The notes beneath the pieces are model-generated. The model was given only the letters and a program-made list of their open reading frames with translations. It had not been told where the DNA came from and searched no databases. Below, piece by piece: positions 35,365 to 47,100 of a DNA stretch of 64,000 nt. The DNA is from Symbiodinium natans (lineage: Eukaryota > Sar > Dinophyceae > Suessiales > Symbiodiniaceae), in the NCBI GenBank assembly GCA_905221605.1, contig CAJNDS010002753.1:182001-246000 (forward strand), read 5' to 3'. Both the position numbers and the translations under genes were made by a program. Every line of letters begins with the position of its first letter. The first letter of the stretch is position 1.

Positions 35365-36316
35365 GCAAGTTACTGGTCATGTGGAGGGCTGGCAGTACCA
35401 CGGTGAAGACATTCACCTGCTGCGGCTGGAGGATCACAGCTGCACATGGGGGTTTTACGATCTTAGGGGGTACTTTGCAGGTTCATGGTACTTAACACAT
35501 TATACGTGTACTTATTATAACTGTACTTGTAACCATATTCGGGCACTCAAGGGGCCCTATAAGTGGGTTATAAGTACAGTTATACTTGGTTAATAAGTAC
35601 CACGAACCTCCACGTACCTTATTGGGGTCCTTATTCTAAGGGGATCCTACTATTTTTTTTGTTTGGGGGGGGGGGGAGGTTCTATTTTAGGGGTCCCCAA
35701 TTTTCGTAAACTACCATATCAGACGCGGGCAGGTGTGCACTGCAGACTCTGATCACACCGGCTTTTGTTTGAGATCACAATGCAACAAAACAATCGATGG
35801 AATAGTTCCTCCCCTGGCTGTGGAGTTTTCTGACCTGGAGAGAGAGGCATCTGTTCTGGTCGCAGAGTCGAAGTACTTAGATGGTTTAGGGTTTCCGACG
35901 GTGGCCCCAAACCCTACACCCCAAACCCTAAGACGCTAAGCCGCAGAGAGCAGCCATCGAGCCCCAAAAACCGGGAACCACGAGTCGCATGAAGGAGTTC
36001 TCTAAGTTGGGGGTTTACGAGGTTGGGGACCCCTAAAATGGTACCCCTAGAACTTCACAAGTCCTTATAATAAGGGTGCGGTTTTAACATGGGGGACTCA
36101 AAAAGGGCACGTCCTCCAAATGAGTGTTCCCGTTTTTTGGCATAACTATCAGAAGGGCGTGGTATTCTATGGGGGACTTAAAAGGGGCACCCTCATTTAG
36201 AGAACTAACACGACTGTGAGCTGAAATCGGTGGTACGTGCGCAGGACGACCAGTGGGGCTTCACGATGGGCCGCTTGACTTTCAAGATGTCAATCGGCAT
36301 CCGCAAGCGTAGATAG
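35365..36316 (+). CDS. Unidentified gene, 3' part (four exons joined)
   Basis: Exons 35365-35438, 35746-35883, 35947-35990 and 36245-36316 join in phase. Peptide pieces: QVTGHVEGWQYHGEDIHLLR; SDHTGFCLRSQCNKTIDGIV; PPLAVEFSDLEREASVLVAE; SSHRAPKTGNHESH; and the terminal DDQWGFTMGRLTFKMSIGIR, KRR, TAG. Donors are GC, GT, GA. Two small elements (family A 35471-35617, family C 35617-35720) sit in its first intron. No family recognised; exons 2 and 4 are the best supported. Confidence 0.45.
35471..35617. mobile_element. Small inverted-repeat element, family A
   Basis: CAGGTTCATGGTACTTAACA at the left; AGTACCACGAACCTCCACGT at the right. It abuts a family C element. Confidence 0.8.
35617..35720. mobile_element. 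Small inverted-repeat element, family C
   Basis: Carries CTTATTGGGGTCCTTATTCT, GGGATCCTACTA, GGTTCTATTTTAGGGGTCCC and CGTAAACTACCATAT, with a T/G homopolymer tract inside. Confidence 0.7.
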
Positions 36317-36419
36317 GTGCATCTGCATGAGATATCACGCGCGCGCGCATGTTTATGTGTAAACGAGGTTGTAAGTTATAGTTTAGGTGGGCAAACATAA
36401 TCATAGTCACACTGATGAT

Positions 36420-36778
36420 TTCAAGGCCTCTTACACCCTCTCTCCTTCTCTCGATTTGTCCCTGTCTCTCCCTTTGTCCCTTTCTCTCCTTTTACCCCTT
36501 TTCTCTCCGTTTGCCCCTTGCTCTCCTCTGCATTCCTCTTTCTGGCTCTCTCCCTCCTTCCCCTTGTCCCCCTCTCTCTCTCACTCTCTCCCTGTCCCTC
36601 TTTTTCCCTCTACCGCCCTTTCTTGCTTCTCGCTCTCGCGCTCTCTCTCTCTCTCTCTCTTCTCTCCCTTTCTCTCCCTAACTCCCTCACCCTCCCTCCC
36701 TCCCCTCCCTCCCTCCCTCCCCTCCCTCCCTCCTCCTCCCTCCCCGTCTCCTCCTCCCTCCATCTCTCTCTCTCTCAC

Positions 36779-36835
<57 letters not shown>
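36420..36835. repeat. CT-rich low-complexity tract
   Basis: About 400 bases of C/T only on the plus strand (CTCTCTCT and CCCTCCCT blocks). The Leu/Ser-rich and Arg/Glu-rich frames are artefacts. Confidence 0.95.
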
Positions 36836-36839
<4 letters not shown>

Positions 36840-37073
36840 CGTCTCTATCTGCATGGGTGGTTGGCTGTTCGTCTGTCTGTCCGTCGTTTCTAGTTCTCGC
36901 GCTCTTCTGTGTGTGTGTGTGTGGAAAGTCATGCTCCAGCCGTCCATGAGTAGTATGTGCACAGCTGTTCTTAGGGAAAAAAGTTGTCAGCTATCCACCT
37001 GAACCCTAAACCCTACACCCTGAATCCTAAACCCTAAACCTTCAAGGCTTGAACCCTGCACCCTTGGCCTGAG

Positions 37074-39095
37074 GACTTGCGGAGGTGCTGGCTGACCTGC
37101 TGGATGCGCTGCCACTGCGTGCATCCGCGCGCTTTGCTGAGCCGTTTGGGATCAGGTTGTAGGCTTGTACAAGTAGGGGCCCCCTTGCTATACTAACTTC
37201 AGTTCGGGGATTTCTAACCCAACTGAGGGCCCTTATAGCCCTACTTAAAACTAGGGGCCCTTCCATGTCAGAACCCTAAACCAAGCCCATACTCCTTGGG
37301 GCCGTTTGTCGAAGCTTTGGGTTTTGGATTTGGGGTCTGGGGTTACCCCTAAACCCTAAACCCTAAACCCTAAACCCTAAACCCTAAACCCTAAACCCTA
37401 AACCCTATAAACCCTAAACTTTATAGGGTTTAGGGGCCCAGCGTTTTCAAGTTTACGGGGCCTGCGGGTCCTGGCTCGGTGGAAGAGCGTTTGCCTAGAG
37501 TAGCCCATGTACCCTCAAGAAAGCCGAGAACCCCTAAACCCCTAAGCCCCTAAACCCCTAAACCCCTAATTAAGCCCCTAAACCCCTAAGCCCCTAAGCC
37601 CCTAAGCCCCTAAACCCCGAATTAAGCCCCTAAGCCCCCAAACCCCTAAGCCCCTAAGCCCCTAAGCCCCTAGATCCCGAGACCGAACCAAGACTTCCGC
37701 TTTGAGGCGATGCTGGGAAACATCTGGGGGGCAATTCAGGGTTTAGGGTTTAGGGTTTCGGGTTTAGGGTTTAGGGTTTAGGGTTTTGGGCTACTATTGA
37801 CAGAATGAATCCTGAGATCGTTTCATGGTTCATATACCTTAGTAGGGATTATCGTAGCAGAGGGTATATGACCCCTACACCCTAAACCCTAAACCCGACA
37901 CCCTTAATAGGGATTATAGGAGTATAGGGTGTATGCCCCAACTGTAGGGTTCAATTTGGTTCCAAGGCTCTGAAGGCTCCACTGTAGGTCCTTTTGTGTT
38001 AGTTATAGGAGAGGATGGTTTATCACCCTGACATGGGGACCACGTCGGGTTTAGGGTTTAGGGTTTAATTCGGGGGGGGGGGTTTAGAGATCTGCATCAT
38101 TTCATGGACATCGATGAGTACATCCAAACCCTGAGCCTTATGGAAACCTGTATTGTCGTCTTAAAGTCGGCCATTGGGATGTTTAATATTTCCCCCTATT
38201 CGGTTCAAGATGTGTTTTGGGAATATCTTTCCAAGGTCGTTCAGGGCCTAGTAAGGAAGAAGTCCTTTGCCGGCAGGAACTGCGTGAAGAAGCCCGAGGG
38301 AAAGCGCTAGACTTACGGGTTCTTCGTGGGAAATTGGTGACCCGAAACCCTAAACCCTAAACCCTCAGTCCTACATTCATTGGCCCTTGCTTACGAGGAA
38401 GTCTTGTCAGAAGCCTTTCCGGGGCCAAGCTAGCTACATCCCTTCAAGGGGACATATACTCATGGGTTCCCCGTTTAGGGTTTAGGGTTTAGGGTTTAGG
38501 GTTTAGGGTTTAGGGTTTAGGGTTACTACCCCCTCTACACTACCCCCCCCCCCCCTAGGTTCCCGCCCCCATAAGGTTATTTAAGGATATTTAAGCCTAA
38601 TTCAGGTTATTTAAGGGGGGAACCTAGGGGGGTAGTGTAGAGGGGGGTTGTAGGGAAACCCATGATATACGGGGGTATAGGGTATCTAACTCCCCAATCA
38701 GTTCCCTGCCAAGAGCCAGTGCGTCAAGCAGCTGAGGAAACTCGACTGTTCAGGCTTCGGTCAATTGCAGGGCTGAGGACCCTAAACCCTAAACCCTAAA
38801 CCCTCAACCCTTTTCCCTCAACCCTAACGATTCAGAGAGGCTTAGGGAGTTGGGGCCTAGATGTTTCAGGGGGTAGGGGAGCAGAGGTTTAGAGCTGTCC
38901 CTAAACCCCAACTCCGCCCTAAACCCCAAACCCCAAACCCTAAACCCTAAACCCTAAACCCTAAACCCTAAACCCTAAACCCTAAACCCTCTTCCGGCGC
39001 GCCTGGCTCCATGTAGCACTTCGAAGCCTCGTCGCCATCCCTGCAGTGTACAGACTCCTGCTGACGGAGGCTGAAAGGGTTTACTGGGCTTTCGC
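37074..39095 (+). CDS. Unidentified gene, internal part (five exons joined)
   Basis: Exons 37074-37155, 37442-37527, 37693-37730, 38702-38753 and 39047 to about 39095 join in phase. Pieces: LAEVLADLLDALPLRASARF then AEPFGI; VFKFTGPAGPGSVEERLPRV; FRFEAMLGNIWG; FPAKSQCVKQLRKLDCS; YRLLLTEAERVYWAFADPQ. Donors are GT, GA, GC, GC, with the last open. Introns hold CCCTAAA arrays, a family H element (38524-38668) and a dispersed repeat ORF (38104-38310). No family recognised. The chain relies on phase agreement and protein-like text, so one or more joins could be wrong. Confidence 0.45.
37370..37430. repeat. CCCTAAA array
   Basis: About eight perfect units in the presumed first intron of the 37-39 kb gene. 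A CCCCTAAG/CCCCTAAA variant array follows at 37530-37675. Confidence 0.95.
38104..38310 (+). pseudogene. Dispersed-repeat ORF
   Basis: Reads MDIDEYIQTLSLMETCIVVL, KSAIGMFNISPYSVQDVFWE, YLSKVVQGLVRKKSFAGRNC and ends at a stop. DNA of its middle resembles 34340-34470, so I treat it as part of an interspersed repeat, though it could be a true exon. Confidence 0.35.
38524..38668. mobile_element. Small inverted-repeat element, family H
   Basis: TACCCCCTCTACACTACCCC then CCTAGGTTC at the left; GGAACCTAGGGGGGTAGTGT then AGAGGGGGG at the right. The interior carries GGTTATTTAAG in both orientations. Confidence 0.85.
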
Positions 39096-39207
39096 AGACC
39101 CCCAAGACAATAAACCCTAAACCGTAAACCCTAGAGAAACTCTTTAAAACCTATTTTTTAAAACACTGAAATCTTGAACCCGCCCCCCGAGAGGGCTCCT
39201 GAGCAGG

Positions 39208-39270
39208 TGCGATGGCAGATGAGCCTGTAGCCGACCAGGCCTATGATGAGGCGCCGGATCTTAAGTCTTA
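39208..39270 (+). CDS. Candidate first exon
   Basis: ATG in context GCGATGGCA; reads MADEPVADQAYDEAPDLKS then a stop; a GC donor after GATGAG would end it at AYDE. Acidic start like many first exons. No downstream exon was found before the duplication. Confidence 0.3.
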
Positions 39271-39288
39271 AGATTGTGGATATTAAAG

Positions 39289-39430
39289 GGGTTTAGGGTT
39301 TAGGGTTAGGGTTTAGGGTTCAGGGTTCAGGGTTCAGGGTTCAGGGTTCAGGGTTCAGGGTTCAGGGTTCAGGGTTTAGGGTTTAGGGTTTAGGGTTTAG
39401 GGTTTAGGGTTTAGGGTTTAGGGTTTAGGG
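39289..39430. repeat. TTTAGGG array with TTCAGGG block
   Basis: About eight consecutive TTCAGGG units are embedded between perfect TTTAGGG units. Confidence 0.95.
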
Positions 39431-39655
39431 AACATTCCTGGGCCCCTTGTTAGCCAACTTTTCGCCCGCAGACAAGCCTGGACCCTAAGACCCCTAAACC
39501 CTAAACCCTAAACCCTAAACCCTAAACCCTAAACCCTAACCCTAAACCCTAAACCCTAAACCCTAAACCCTAAACCCTAAACCCTAAACCCTGAACCCTG
39601 AACCCTGAACCCTGAACCCTAAACCCTAAACCCTAAACCCTAAACCCTAAACCCT

Positions 39656-40948
39656 AAAACCAAACCCTCCCAGGAGAATCTTGCAGGTGTCAGGCTGTTC
39701 AGGTTTCAGAGTTGGGGGTTTCCCAAAAACTGTTCGTTACGATTTTGGGGGATCCTAGTTCTTCGGGGGGTTCCCCATATTGGACTTATATGTTTGGTGT
39801 ATACAATAGGTGCACCTGTTTTGAACCCAAAACCCTAAATCCTAAACCGCACATGGTTTAAGACTTCGCGTTAGCAAGGTCCGGCTCAGGTGTTGACACC
39901 TGGCTTGAGGTTCAGGATTCCTGGCCTAGGGCTTCTGAGCGCAATACTCGTGCCCCTGAATTAGGGGATATTCCCTAAATCATAATAAGGATCCCTTTAT
40001 CATTTAAAGCATATTCCTTAGTGAGCTTAGTTAGGGTGATTGATAGGGTTCAGGCGTCTACCTCGTTGTCTTTAGTTTTCGGGGTGTATGCGACGCTTTG
40101 CGTGCTCGCTTCCTCTACTTGGAATCTAGGGTAGGGTACTTACTTCCCTGATTCGCCAGGAAGCCCTAAACCCTAAACCCTAAACCCTAAACCCTAAACC
40201 CTAAACCCTAAACCCTAAACCCTAAACCCTAAACCCTAAACCCTAAACCCTAAACCCTAGACCCTGGACCCTAGACCCTAGACCCTAGACCCTAGACCCT
40301 AGACCCTAAACCCTAAACCCTAAAACCAAACCCTCCCAGGAGAATCTTGCAGGTGTCAGGCTGTTCAGGTTTCAGAGTTGGGGGTTTCCCAAAAACTGTT
40401 CGTTACGATTTTGGGGGATCCTAGTTCTTCGGGGGGTTCCCCATATTGGACTTATATGTTTGGTGTATACAATAGGTGCACCTGTTTTGAACCCAAAACC
40501 CTAAATCCTAAACCGCACATGGTTTAAGACTTCGCGTTAGCAAGGTCCGGCTCAGGTGTTGACACCTGGCTTGAGGTTCAGGATTCCTGGCCTAGGGCTT
40601 CTGAGCGCAATACTCGTGCCCCTGAATTAGGGGATATTCCCTAAATCATAATAAGGATCCCTTTATCATTTAAAGCATATTCCTTAGTGAGCTTAGTTAG
40701 GGTGATTGATAGGGTTCAGGCGTCTACCTCGTTGTCTTTAGTTTTCGGGGTGTATGCGACGCTTTCCGTGTTCCCCCGCGGGTTTTTGCGGATTCCCTTG
40801 TTTCCCTGAAAAGCCCCGTTGTACACAGAGGGCAGTCTGTTGCTTAGGTTACTGGGCTACCTCGCAACTTGAGAGAGACTCGAGGCGTGCTCGCTTCCTC
40901 TACTTGGAATCTAGGGTAGGGTACTTACTTCCCTGATTCGCCAGGAAG
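39656..40948. repeat. Tandem segmental duplication with 119-bp indel
   Basis: Copy 1 is 39656-40163 and copy 2 is 40322-40948, offset 666 bases and identical as far as I can compare by eye. Copy 2 has 119 extra bases (40766-40884) between GACGCTTT and GCGTGCTCGC. Both copies end in CCCTAAA arrays that carry a CCCTAGA block, so the repeat unit includes its telomere-like tail. Confidence 0.9.
40164..40325. repeat. CCCTAAA array with CCCTAGA block
   Basis: About 14 CCCTAA A units, then seven CCCTAGA-type units, then CCCTAAA. The same order recurs at 40949-41095. Confidence 0.95.
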
Positions 40949-41119
40949 CCCTAAACCCTAAACCCTAAACCCTAAACCCTAAACCCTAAACCCTAAACCC
41001 TAAACCCTAAACCCTAAACCCTAGACCCTAGACCCTAGACCCTAGACCCTAGACCCTAGACCCTAGACCCTAAACCCTAAACCCTACACCCACCCTAAAC
41101 CCTAGAAGCCTCTACAGTC

Positions 41120-41168
41120 ATGGAGGCCATCCCAGTGGAGACGGACGATGAGGAGGTGAGCACGCCTG
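41120..41168 (+). CDS. IFT46: IFT46 exon 1
   Basis: ATG in CTCTACAGTCATGG. Reads MEAIPVETDDEEVSTP; GC donor after CGCCTG. Confidence 0.8.
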
Positions 41169-44100
41169 GCACCTCCGAGGCCTTCTACTTTTTTATGTTT
41201 TTTTTTTTTTTTTTTTTTTTTTTTGGGGGGGGGGGTTAAGGTGCAGCAGTTCAGGCTTTAGGGCTTTAGGGTTTAGGGCTTTAGGGTTTAGGGTTTGGGG
41301 CTGTATGGTTTTGGGGCTTTAGGGCTTCAGGGCTTTGGGGTTTTAGGGCTCTAGGGCTTTAGGGCATTTCGGGCTTTAGTGTTTAGGGTTCTGGGTTCTG
41401 GGGTTTCGGGTTTTTGGGTTTTGGGGTTTCAGGGGTTTAGGGTTTTTGGGTTTCAGGGGTTTAGGGTTCTTGGGTTTTAGGGCTTTAGTGTTTCTAGGGT
41501 TTGAGGGTTTGAGGGTTTAAATTTTAGGGTTTAGGGTTTAGGGTTTAGGGTTTAGGGTAGGCTTTTCAGGGCTTTAGGAATTTGCAGGCAGCGTGTCGTT
41601 GGAGCCCAAAACACCTGAAGCTCCAGGAGTCTTGGAGCCTCAGACCGGAGATGCCCCAAAGGTTCAGGGTTTAGGTTTAGGGTTTAGGGTTTAGGGTTTA
41701 GGGCTTAGGGCTTAGGGCTTAGGGCTTAGGGCTTAGGGCTTAGGGCTTAGGGCTTAGGGTTTAGGGTTTAGGGTTTAGGGTTTAGGGTTTAGGGTTTAGG
41801 GTTTAGGGTTTAGGGCCCCCCAGACGCCTCCCTGTGCAGGCTGGGACGCCCAAGGCACCTATGGAGCGCCCTGCTGCTCAGGGCGGCGGCCGCGAAAAAG
41901 CAGGCGCCACGGCTGTCCCGAAGAGCCCCCAAAATCCCAGGAACGTTTTGGGTTTAGGGTTTAGTAGGGTTTAGGCTTAGGGTTTAGGGTTTAGGGTTTA
42001 GGGTTTGGGGCTTAGGTATTTGTGAAACCTACAGGAAGGATCCCTACCTATAATTTCAGGTATATACCTTAAGGTACCTTAAACTATGGATCCCTACTGG
42101 TAGCCTTGGGCTGCCTGGGGGTGGTGAGGTTGTAAGCTTAGGGTTTCTGCCCCCGGAACTTTTTCATAGAATCAATCCAAGATTCCAAGTACGGGCCCAT
42201 AATTCGGGTCCCTTGTTTTAGGGTTTAGGGTCTAGGATTTAGGGTTTAGGGTAGTATCAACTTGTTGTATAGCCCTTATACACACTATATAGATTTAAGA
42301 AGATAACATATGTATATATATATATATATACACTATATAGATCTAAGAAAATAACATATATATATACATATATATATATATATCTATACATATAACGAGG
42401 GCCATGGCTCCAACCTTGGTCCAAGGACGAAAGGTGTGACCCCTATATTAGGGACCTAATTTAGGGGCTTCTTAGGTACATAGGGGCTATATAAGGTACA
42501 TATATACATATGTATATATATATGCATATATATATATATATATCGGGGTTGTATATGGGTTATATAGGGGAATAAGATTAAGGGTCCCTTTTGGGGGGGT
42601 CCCTCCTTGTAACCCTCAGTAACACTCAAACCAAGCACCTAAGCATGAGCCGACTTGGAAATATACTTGCGGCTGTGACCATCAGATTGGTTGATCAACC
42701 GCGAAATTCCAAAGCCGGTATACATGGTTTAGGGTTAAGGTTTAGGGTTTACACACCCTTATGCGTGATCTGTCAAGCCACAAACCCCAAGCCTCAGACC
42801 GTATGGCTCAGGGCTATGATGCTTTTGATTCCATTGAACAGAGAAGAAAGCCTCATATTGTTCTGCAACAATCCTCATCATTTGTTCATTCAGTAATCGC
42901 AATTGCTTTGAGATGTTTGGCTTCTTTTCGCAATGGAATCAAGTGGCATATCAACATAGTGACACTACTATCTTGCATGACAGCGCACTCCGAAACCCTA
43001 AACCCTAAAGCCTAAATCCTAAGCGACTTCAACGAAGGCGGCACAGCAAGCGAAAGCGGCGACTCTGAAAGTAGTGAGGCGCCTCTTCGTGTGAGACTGG
43101 GGCACCCCAGTGCACCCTCAGGGTTTAGGCTTTTGGGTTTGTTAGGCTTTTGTTCCCTTATTGGGTTTAAGAGGATCATATATAAGGACTACTTTAAAGG
43201 GCGAGGTTTGAGGGTTTAGCTTTTCGAGTTTAGGGTTTAGGGTTTCGGGCTTTCATCATGCAGGGCTGATTTGCTACCAGGCCTCGTGGATGCGTCTTGA
43301 CTGAGGGATGCAATTGCTGAGAGCATTGTGGTGTTGCAGTGCTTTCGGCGGTCTGTCTAGCTATTCTTAGCTATGGCATCCCTAAACCCTAACCCTTAAA
43401 CAACCTTAAACTCTGACCCTAAACCCTAAACCCTAGATGGCATCCCTAAACCGCAAACCTTGAACTCTAACCCTAAACCCTGAACTCAAGTGTAAAGAGA
43501 AGTATGTGACCTGGAGCATCAGCCCAAGCACCTCGATTTAGGGTTAAGGGTTCCTAGGGTTTAGCCTAGGGTTGAGGGTTTAGGGTTCCTAGGGTTTAGG
43601 GTTCCTAGGGTTTAGGGTTCCTAGGGTTTAGGGTTTAGGGTTTAGGGTTTAGGGTTTAGGGTTTAGGGTTTAGGGTTTAGGGTTTAGGGTTCAGGGTTTA
43701 GGGTTTAGGGTGATTAAACCCGTCTTTTGCAGGGCTCCACGTCCGAATCCAGCGAGGAGGCCGCGCACATGCGGCATGACATGTAGGGTTTGTTTAGGTT
43801 TTAGGGTTCAGGGTTCAGTGTTCAGGGCTCAGGGTTTAGGGTTTAGGGTTCAGGGTGCAGGGTTCAGGATTTAGGGTTTAGGGTTTAGGCTTTAGGATTT
43901 ATAGGATTTATAGGATTTATAGGCTTTAGGCTTTAGGCTTTAGGGTTTTAGGCAGCTTTGATGGTCTTGGTGTTTTTAGAGGTTTCATGTTCGGGTCTTA
44001 GGGCTACAAGATGCTACAAGGTCATAGAGGTCTAGGCTCAGGGTTGGGGTGTGGCCTGTGCCCTTAACCTTGAACCCTAAACGCTAAACGCTAAACGCTA

Positions 44101-47100
44101 AACGCTAAACGCTAAACGCTAACCCTGAACCCTAAACCCTAAACCGTGAACCCTGAACCCTGAACCCGAAACCCTAAACCCTGCACCTGCAGGGGGGAGG
44201 CAAGAAGAGTGCCAACCTTCCTACCGGAGCGCCAGGTTCTCAGCTTGCTAGCGGGATGCATAGAGGGTTTAGGGTGTATGGTTTAGGGTTTAGAGTTTAG
44301 GGTTTAGGGTTTAGGGTTCCTGCTGTTTCGCTGTTGTTGGGGTTGAGGGCTTAGGGTTTAGGATTCTGGAGGGAACTAGATGACACTTAGAACGTCGGTC
44401 CTGAATTTCAAAGGGGGAAGGTAAGTCAACATGAAAACAACACATTTAAGAGTAATGAAGTAACTACATCTATAGATACATCTACACTATGAATATTATC
44501 GTCTTTTTGTTATATACTTTGCATGTTTTGCTTGTAGAAAGACTAAGATACTCAGACTGCCTAGACAGCTATATAAGAAGCTACTCAGAGTGCGGATGTT
44601 GCACGCGTTGCGTTTGTGCTTACACAGGCCCTGCCGCCCTGATCGCGTCCTTTTGGCAAATTACGTTGTTACTGCGCGCGCCGCCCATTTATCCAAACCA
44701 AAACCCTCAACCCCAAAAGCATCTGGAAAAAAAACAGACTAAACCCAAACCTTGAACAAAAGTAGGGTCATCACTTTGTCGCAGAGATTGAATTCAGAAG
44801 GCTTGACTTCCGCAGCAGCAGCCAGAGGTACAATCCAGATGAGTTCAAAGGCATGAAGGTCTCGTCTGAGATCGAAGAGCTCTTCAACTGCATCACAAGG
44901 CCAGCCGGCACCAGTAGGTCACGGAGTATCTTTCTTCCGTTTTGGTTGTAGGGCTTAGACTCCCTTTTGTAAACCACGAGAATAAAAATAAAAATCAAAA
45001 GGGCTCCCCTTGATGTGGCTATGTTGCTCTGCGATCCAACACCCAGGTCGGTTCAAGTTGGTGCCGTGCTTGTGAGTTGGAGAAGCTGGGGTTTAAACCC
45101 ATAGGGGTCGGAATAATTACTAATATTCCCCTGCGGTCACTTCTTCATTATACTATGATGACCCCCAAAAACGCTATTCTAATTACTAAGGCCCCTAGAG
45201 TAGGGACTCAGGGGTTCAGGGTTGCAGACTCAGGGGGTTTAGGGTTTAGGGTTTGGGGTTTAGGGTTTAGGGTTGAGGGTTTAGGGTTTAGGGCTTAGGG
45301 CTTAGGGTTTAGGGTTTAGGGTTGCTTCTGTCCTCCTGCACAGGTACAAGCCACACACCATCGAGCTCGACACAGTCCTGAAGCCATTCATCCCGGAGCT
45401 GATACCCAGTATCGGCGAGGCTCAGCCTTTGGGGTTTAGGGTTTAGGGTTTAGGGTTTAGGGTTTTGGGATTCTTGAAGACCTTGACCATCAACCCCAAG
45501 GTCCCTGAAACCCAAAGGACCGGAAGCGTCGTTGGAAGGAACCCTTTTAAATCCCCATGTAATATAGGGATCGGAATAATTACTCATAGTATTCCCCTAT
45601 GTTCCCTTTATAGCTCTACCATCATAACCCCCCCAAACCCTCTTCTAAATATCAAGGCCCCTATATTCGGGAGCCCTGCAACGCAAGACTTATCAGCGCG
45701 CTTTGGGGATTCAAGGTGGGGGCTTAGGTCCGCGAGCCCCAAACCCCAAACCTGAAGAACCCTTCCAACCCCCCCCCCCCCACCCCAATATCCAGGCAGG
45801 TAGATGCTGTGGCAACTGAAAACTAGTTGAATACCATGTTTTCGACATGTCTAAAAAGTAGTATCCAAGTTAGACCCCCCCATAGGAAGCAAGGTTTATA
45901 TTACTGTTCTTGGTGAGTGTATACAAGGTTCCTTGTAGATATTGGTGAGTGTATATGCTCGGTGTCCTTTTGGGGGTACAGGAAACCCTAAACCCTAAAC
46001 CCTAAACCCTAAACCCTAAACCCTAAACCCTAAACCCTAAACCCTAAACCCTACTTCATATCACAGGTGGATGCATTCCTGAAGATGCCGCGCCCAGACG
46101 GCGGCGCATGCCCTCTGGGGACTGCGCGCCTGGACGAGCCCACGTTGCCGCCGCCTCGGGCCACGAGTGGGACCCTAAACCCTAAACCCTAAACCCTAAA
46201 CCCCAAACCCTAAACCCTAAACCCTAAACCCCAAACCTAAACCCTAAACCCTAAACCCTAAACCCTAAACCCCACACCCCCCCTAGAGGGACCCGGAGTA
46301 GGCCCTTCTTCCCCTTTCTGTGGGTTTAGGTTGCCTTGTAGACCCCTTTAAGCCAAAAACAGGGCACCCTACTTTTATTCCTAGGTTGCTCTTGGATCAC
46401 CCCCAACCCTAAACCCCTAACCCTAAACCCTAAACCCTAAACCCTTAACCCTTAACCCTAAACCCTAAACCCTAAACCCCTAACCCTAAACCCTTAACCC
46501 TATTCCTAGGTTACTCTTGGGTCTGGCAGAGGGTTGAAGGCGTGCCGGGAGTAGCCTTCCGTTCTTCGATGTTAAAGGTTTTGGGTTTACAAGGTGTTGG
46601 GTTGAGGGTTTAGGGTGTGCGGTTGAGGGTTCAGGGTTTTGGGGTTGAGTTTGGGGCTTCAATGCGTGTGGGAGCGCGGCGTTGTGCACTGAAGAGTGTC
46701 GACATGCAAGTTTGATTTGGGGTCCGAGAATCTGATCCGGACGTTCTCCTTACAGATTCTTGGCATCCCAGTGGTACCCTTTTCCCGTTTTGGGGGGTTC
46801 AGGCTCCGTCATAAAGTAACCAACCCAAGAAAGGCATTATTATACTGTGCTTACAGGGCTACCAAGAGAATAGACCATGGAAGTCTCGGGAGCTCTTCTT
46901 ATGTACCTAAACCCTAAACCCTAAACCCTAAACCCTAAACCCTAAACCCTAAACCCTAAACCCTGTGTGCTTAAGGCACCAGGTCGCTTTGGGCACATCT
47001 CGTCCAGGGCCCCCCAAACTCCCCAAACATGAGCTGAGCTCGGACGTCCAAGATACAGTACTCATCACTCGATGTCGAACAGACGTGCTCTGGCACGGCG

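Noticed and set aside
36387-36962. Leu/Ser-rich and Arg/Glu-rich frames in the CT tract
   Set aside because: Low-complexity DNA open in several frames; no domain, no splice context.
37468-37520. tRNA-like A box (CTGGCTCGGTGGAAGAGCG)
   Set aside because: No B box, no anticodon arm or acceptor pairing could be found downstream, and the stretch fits a coding exon in phase.
44771-44998. 75-codon minus-strand frame
   Set aside because: It is the shadow of IFT46 exon 7, whose plus-strand frame carries the conserved family motif.
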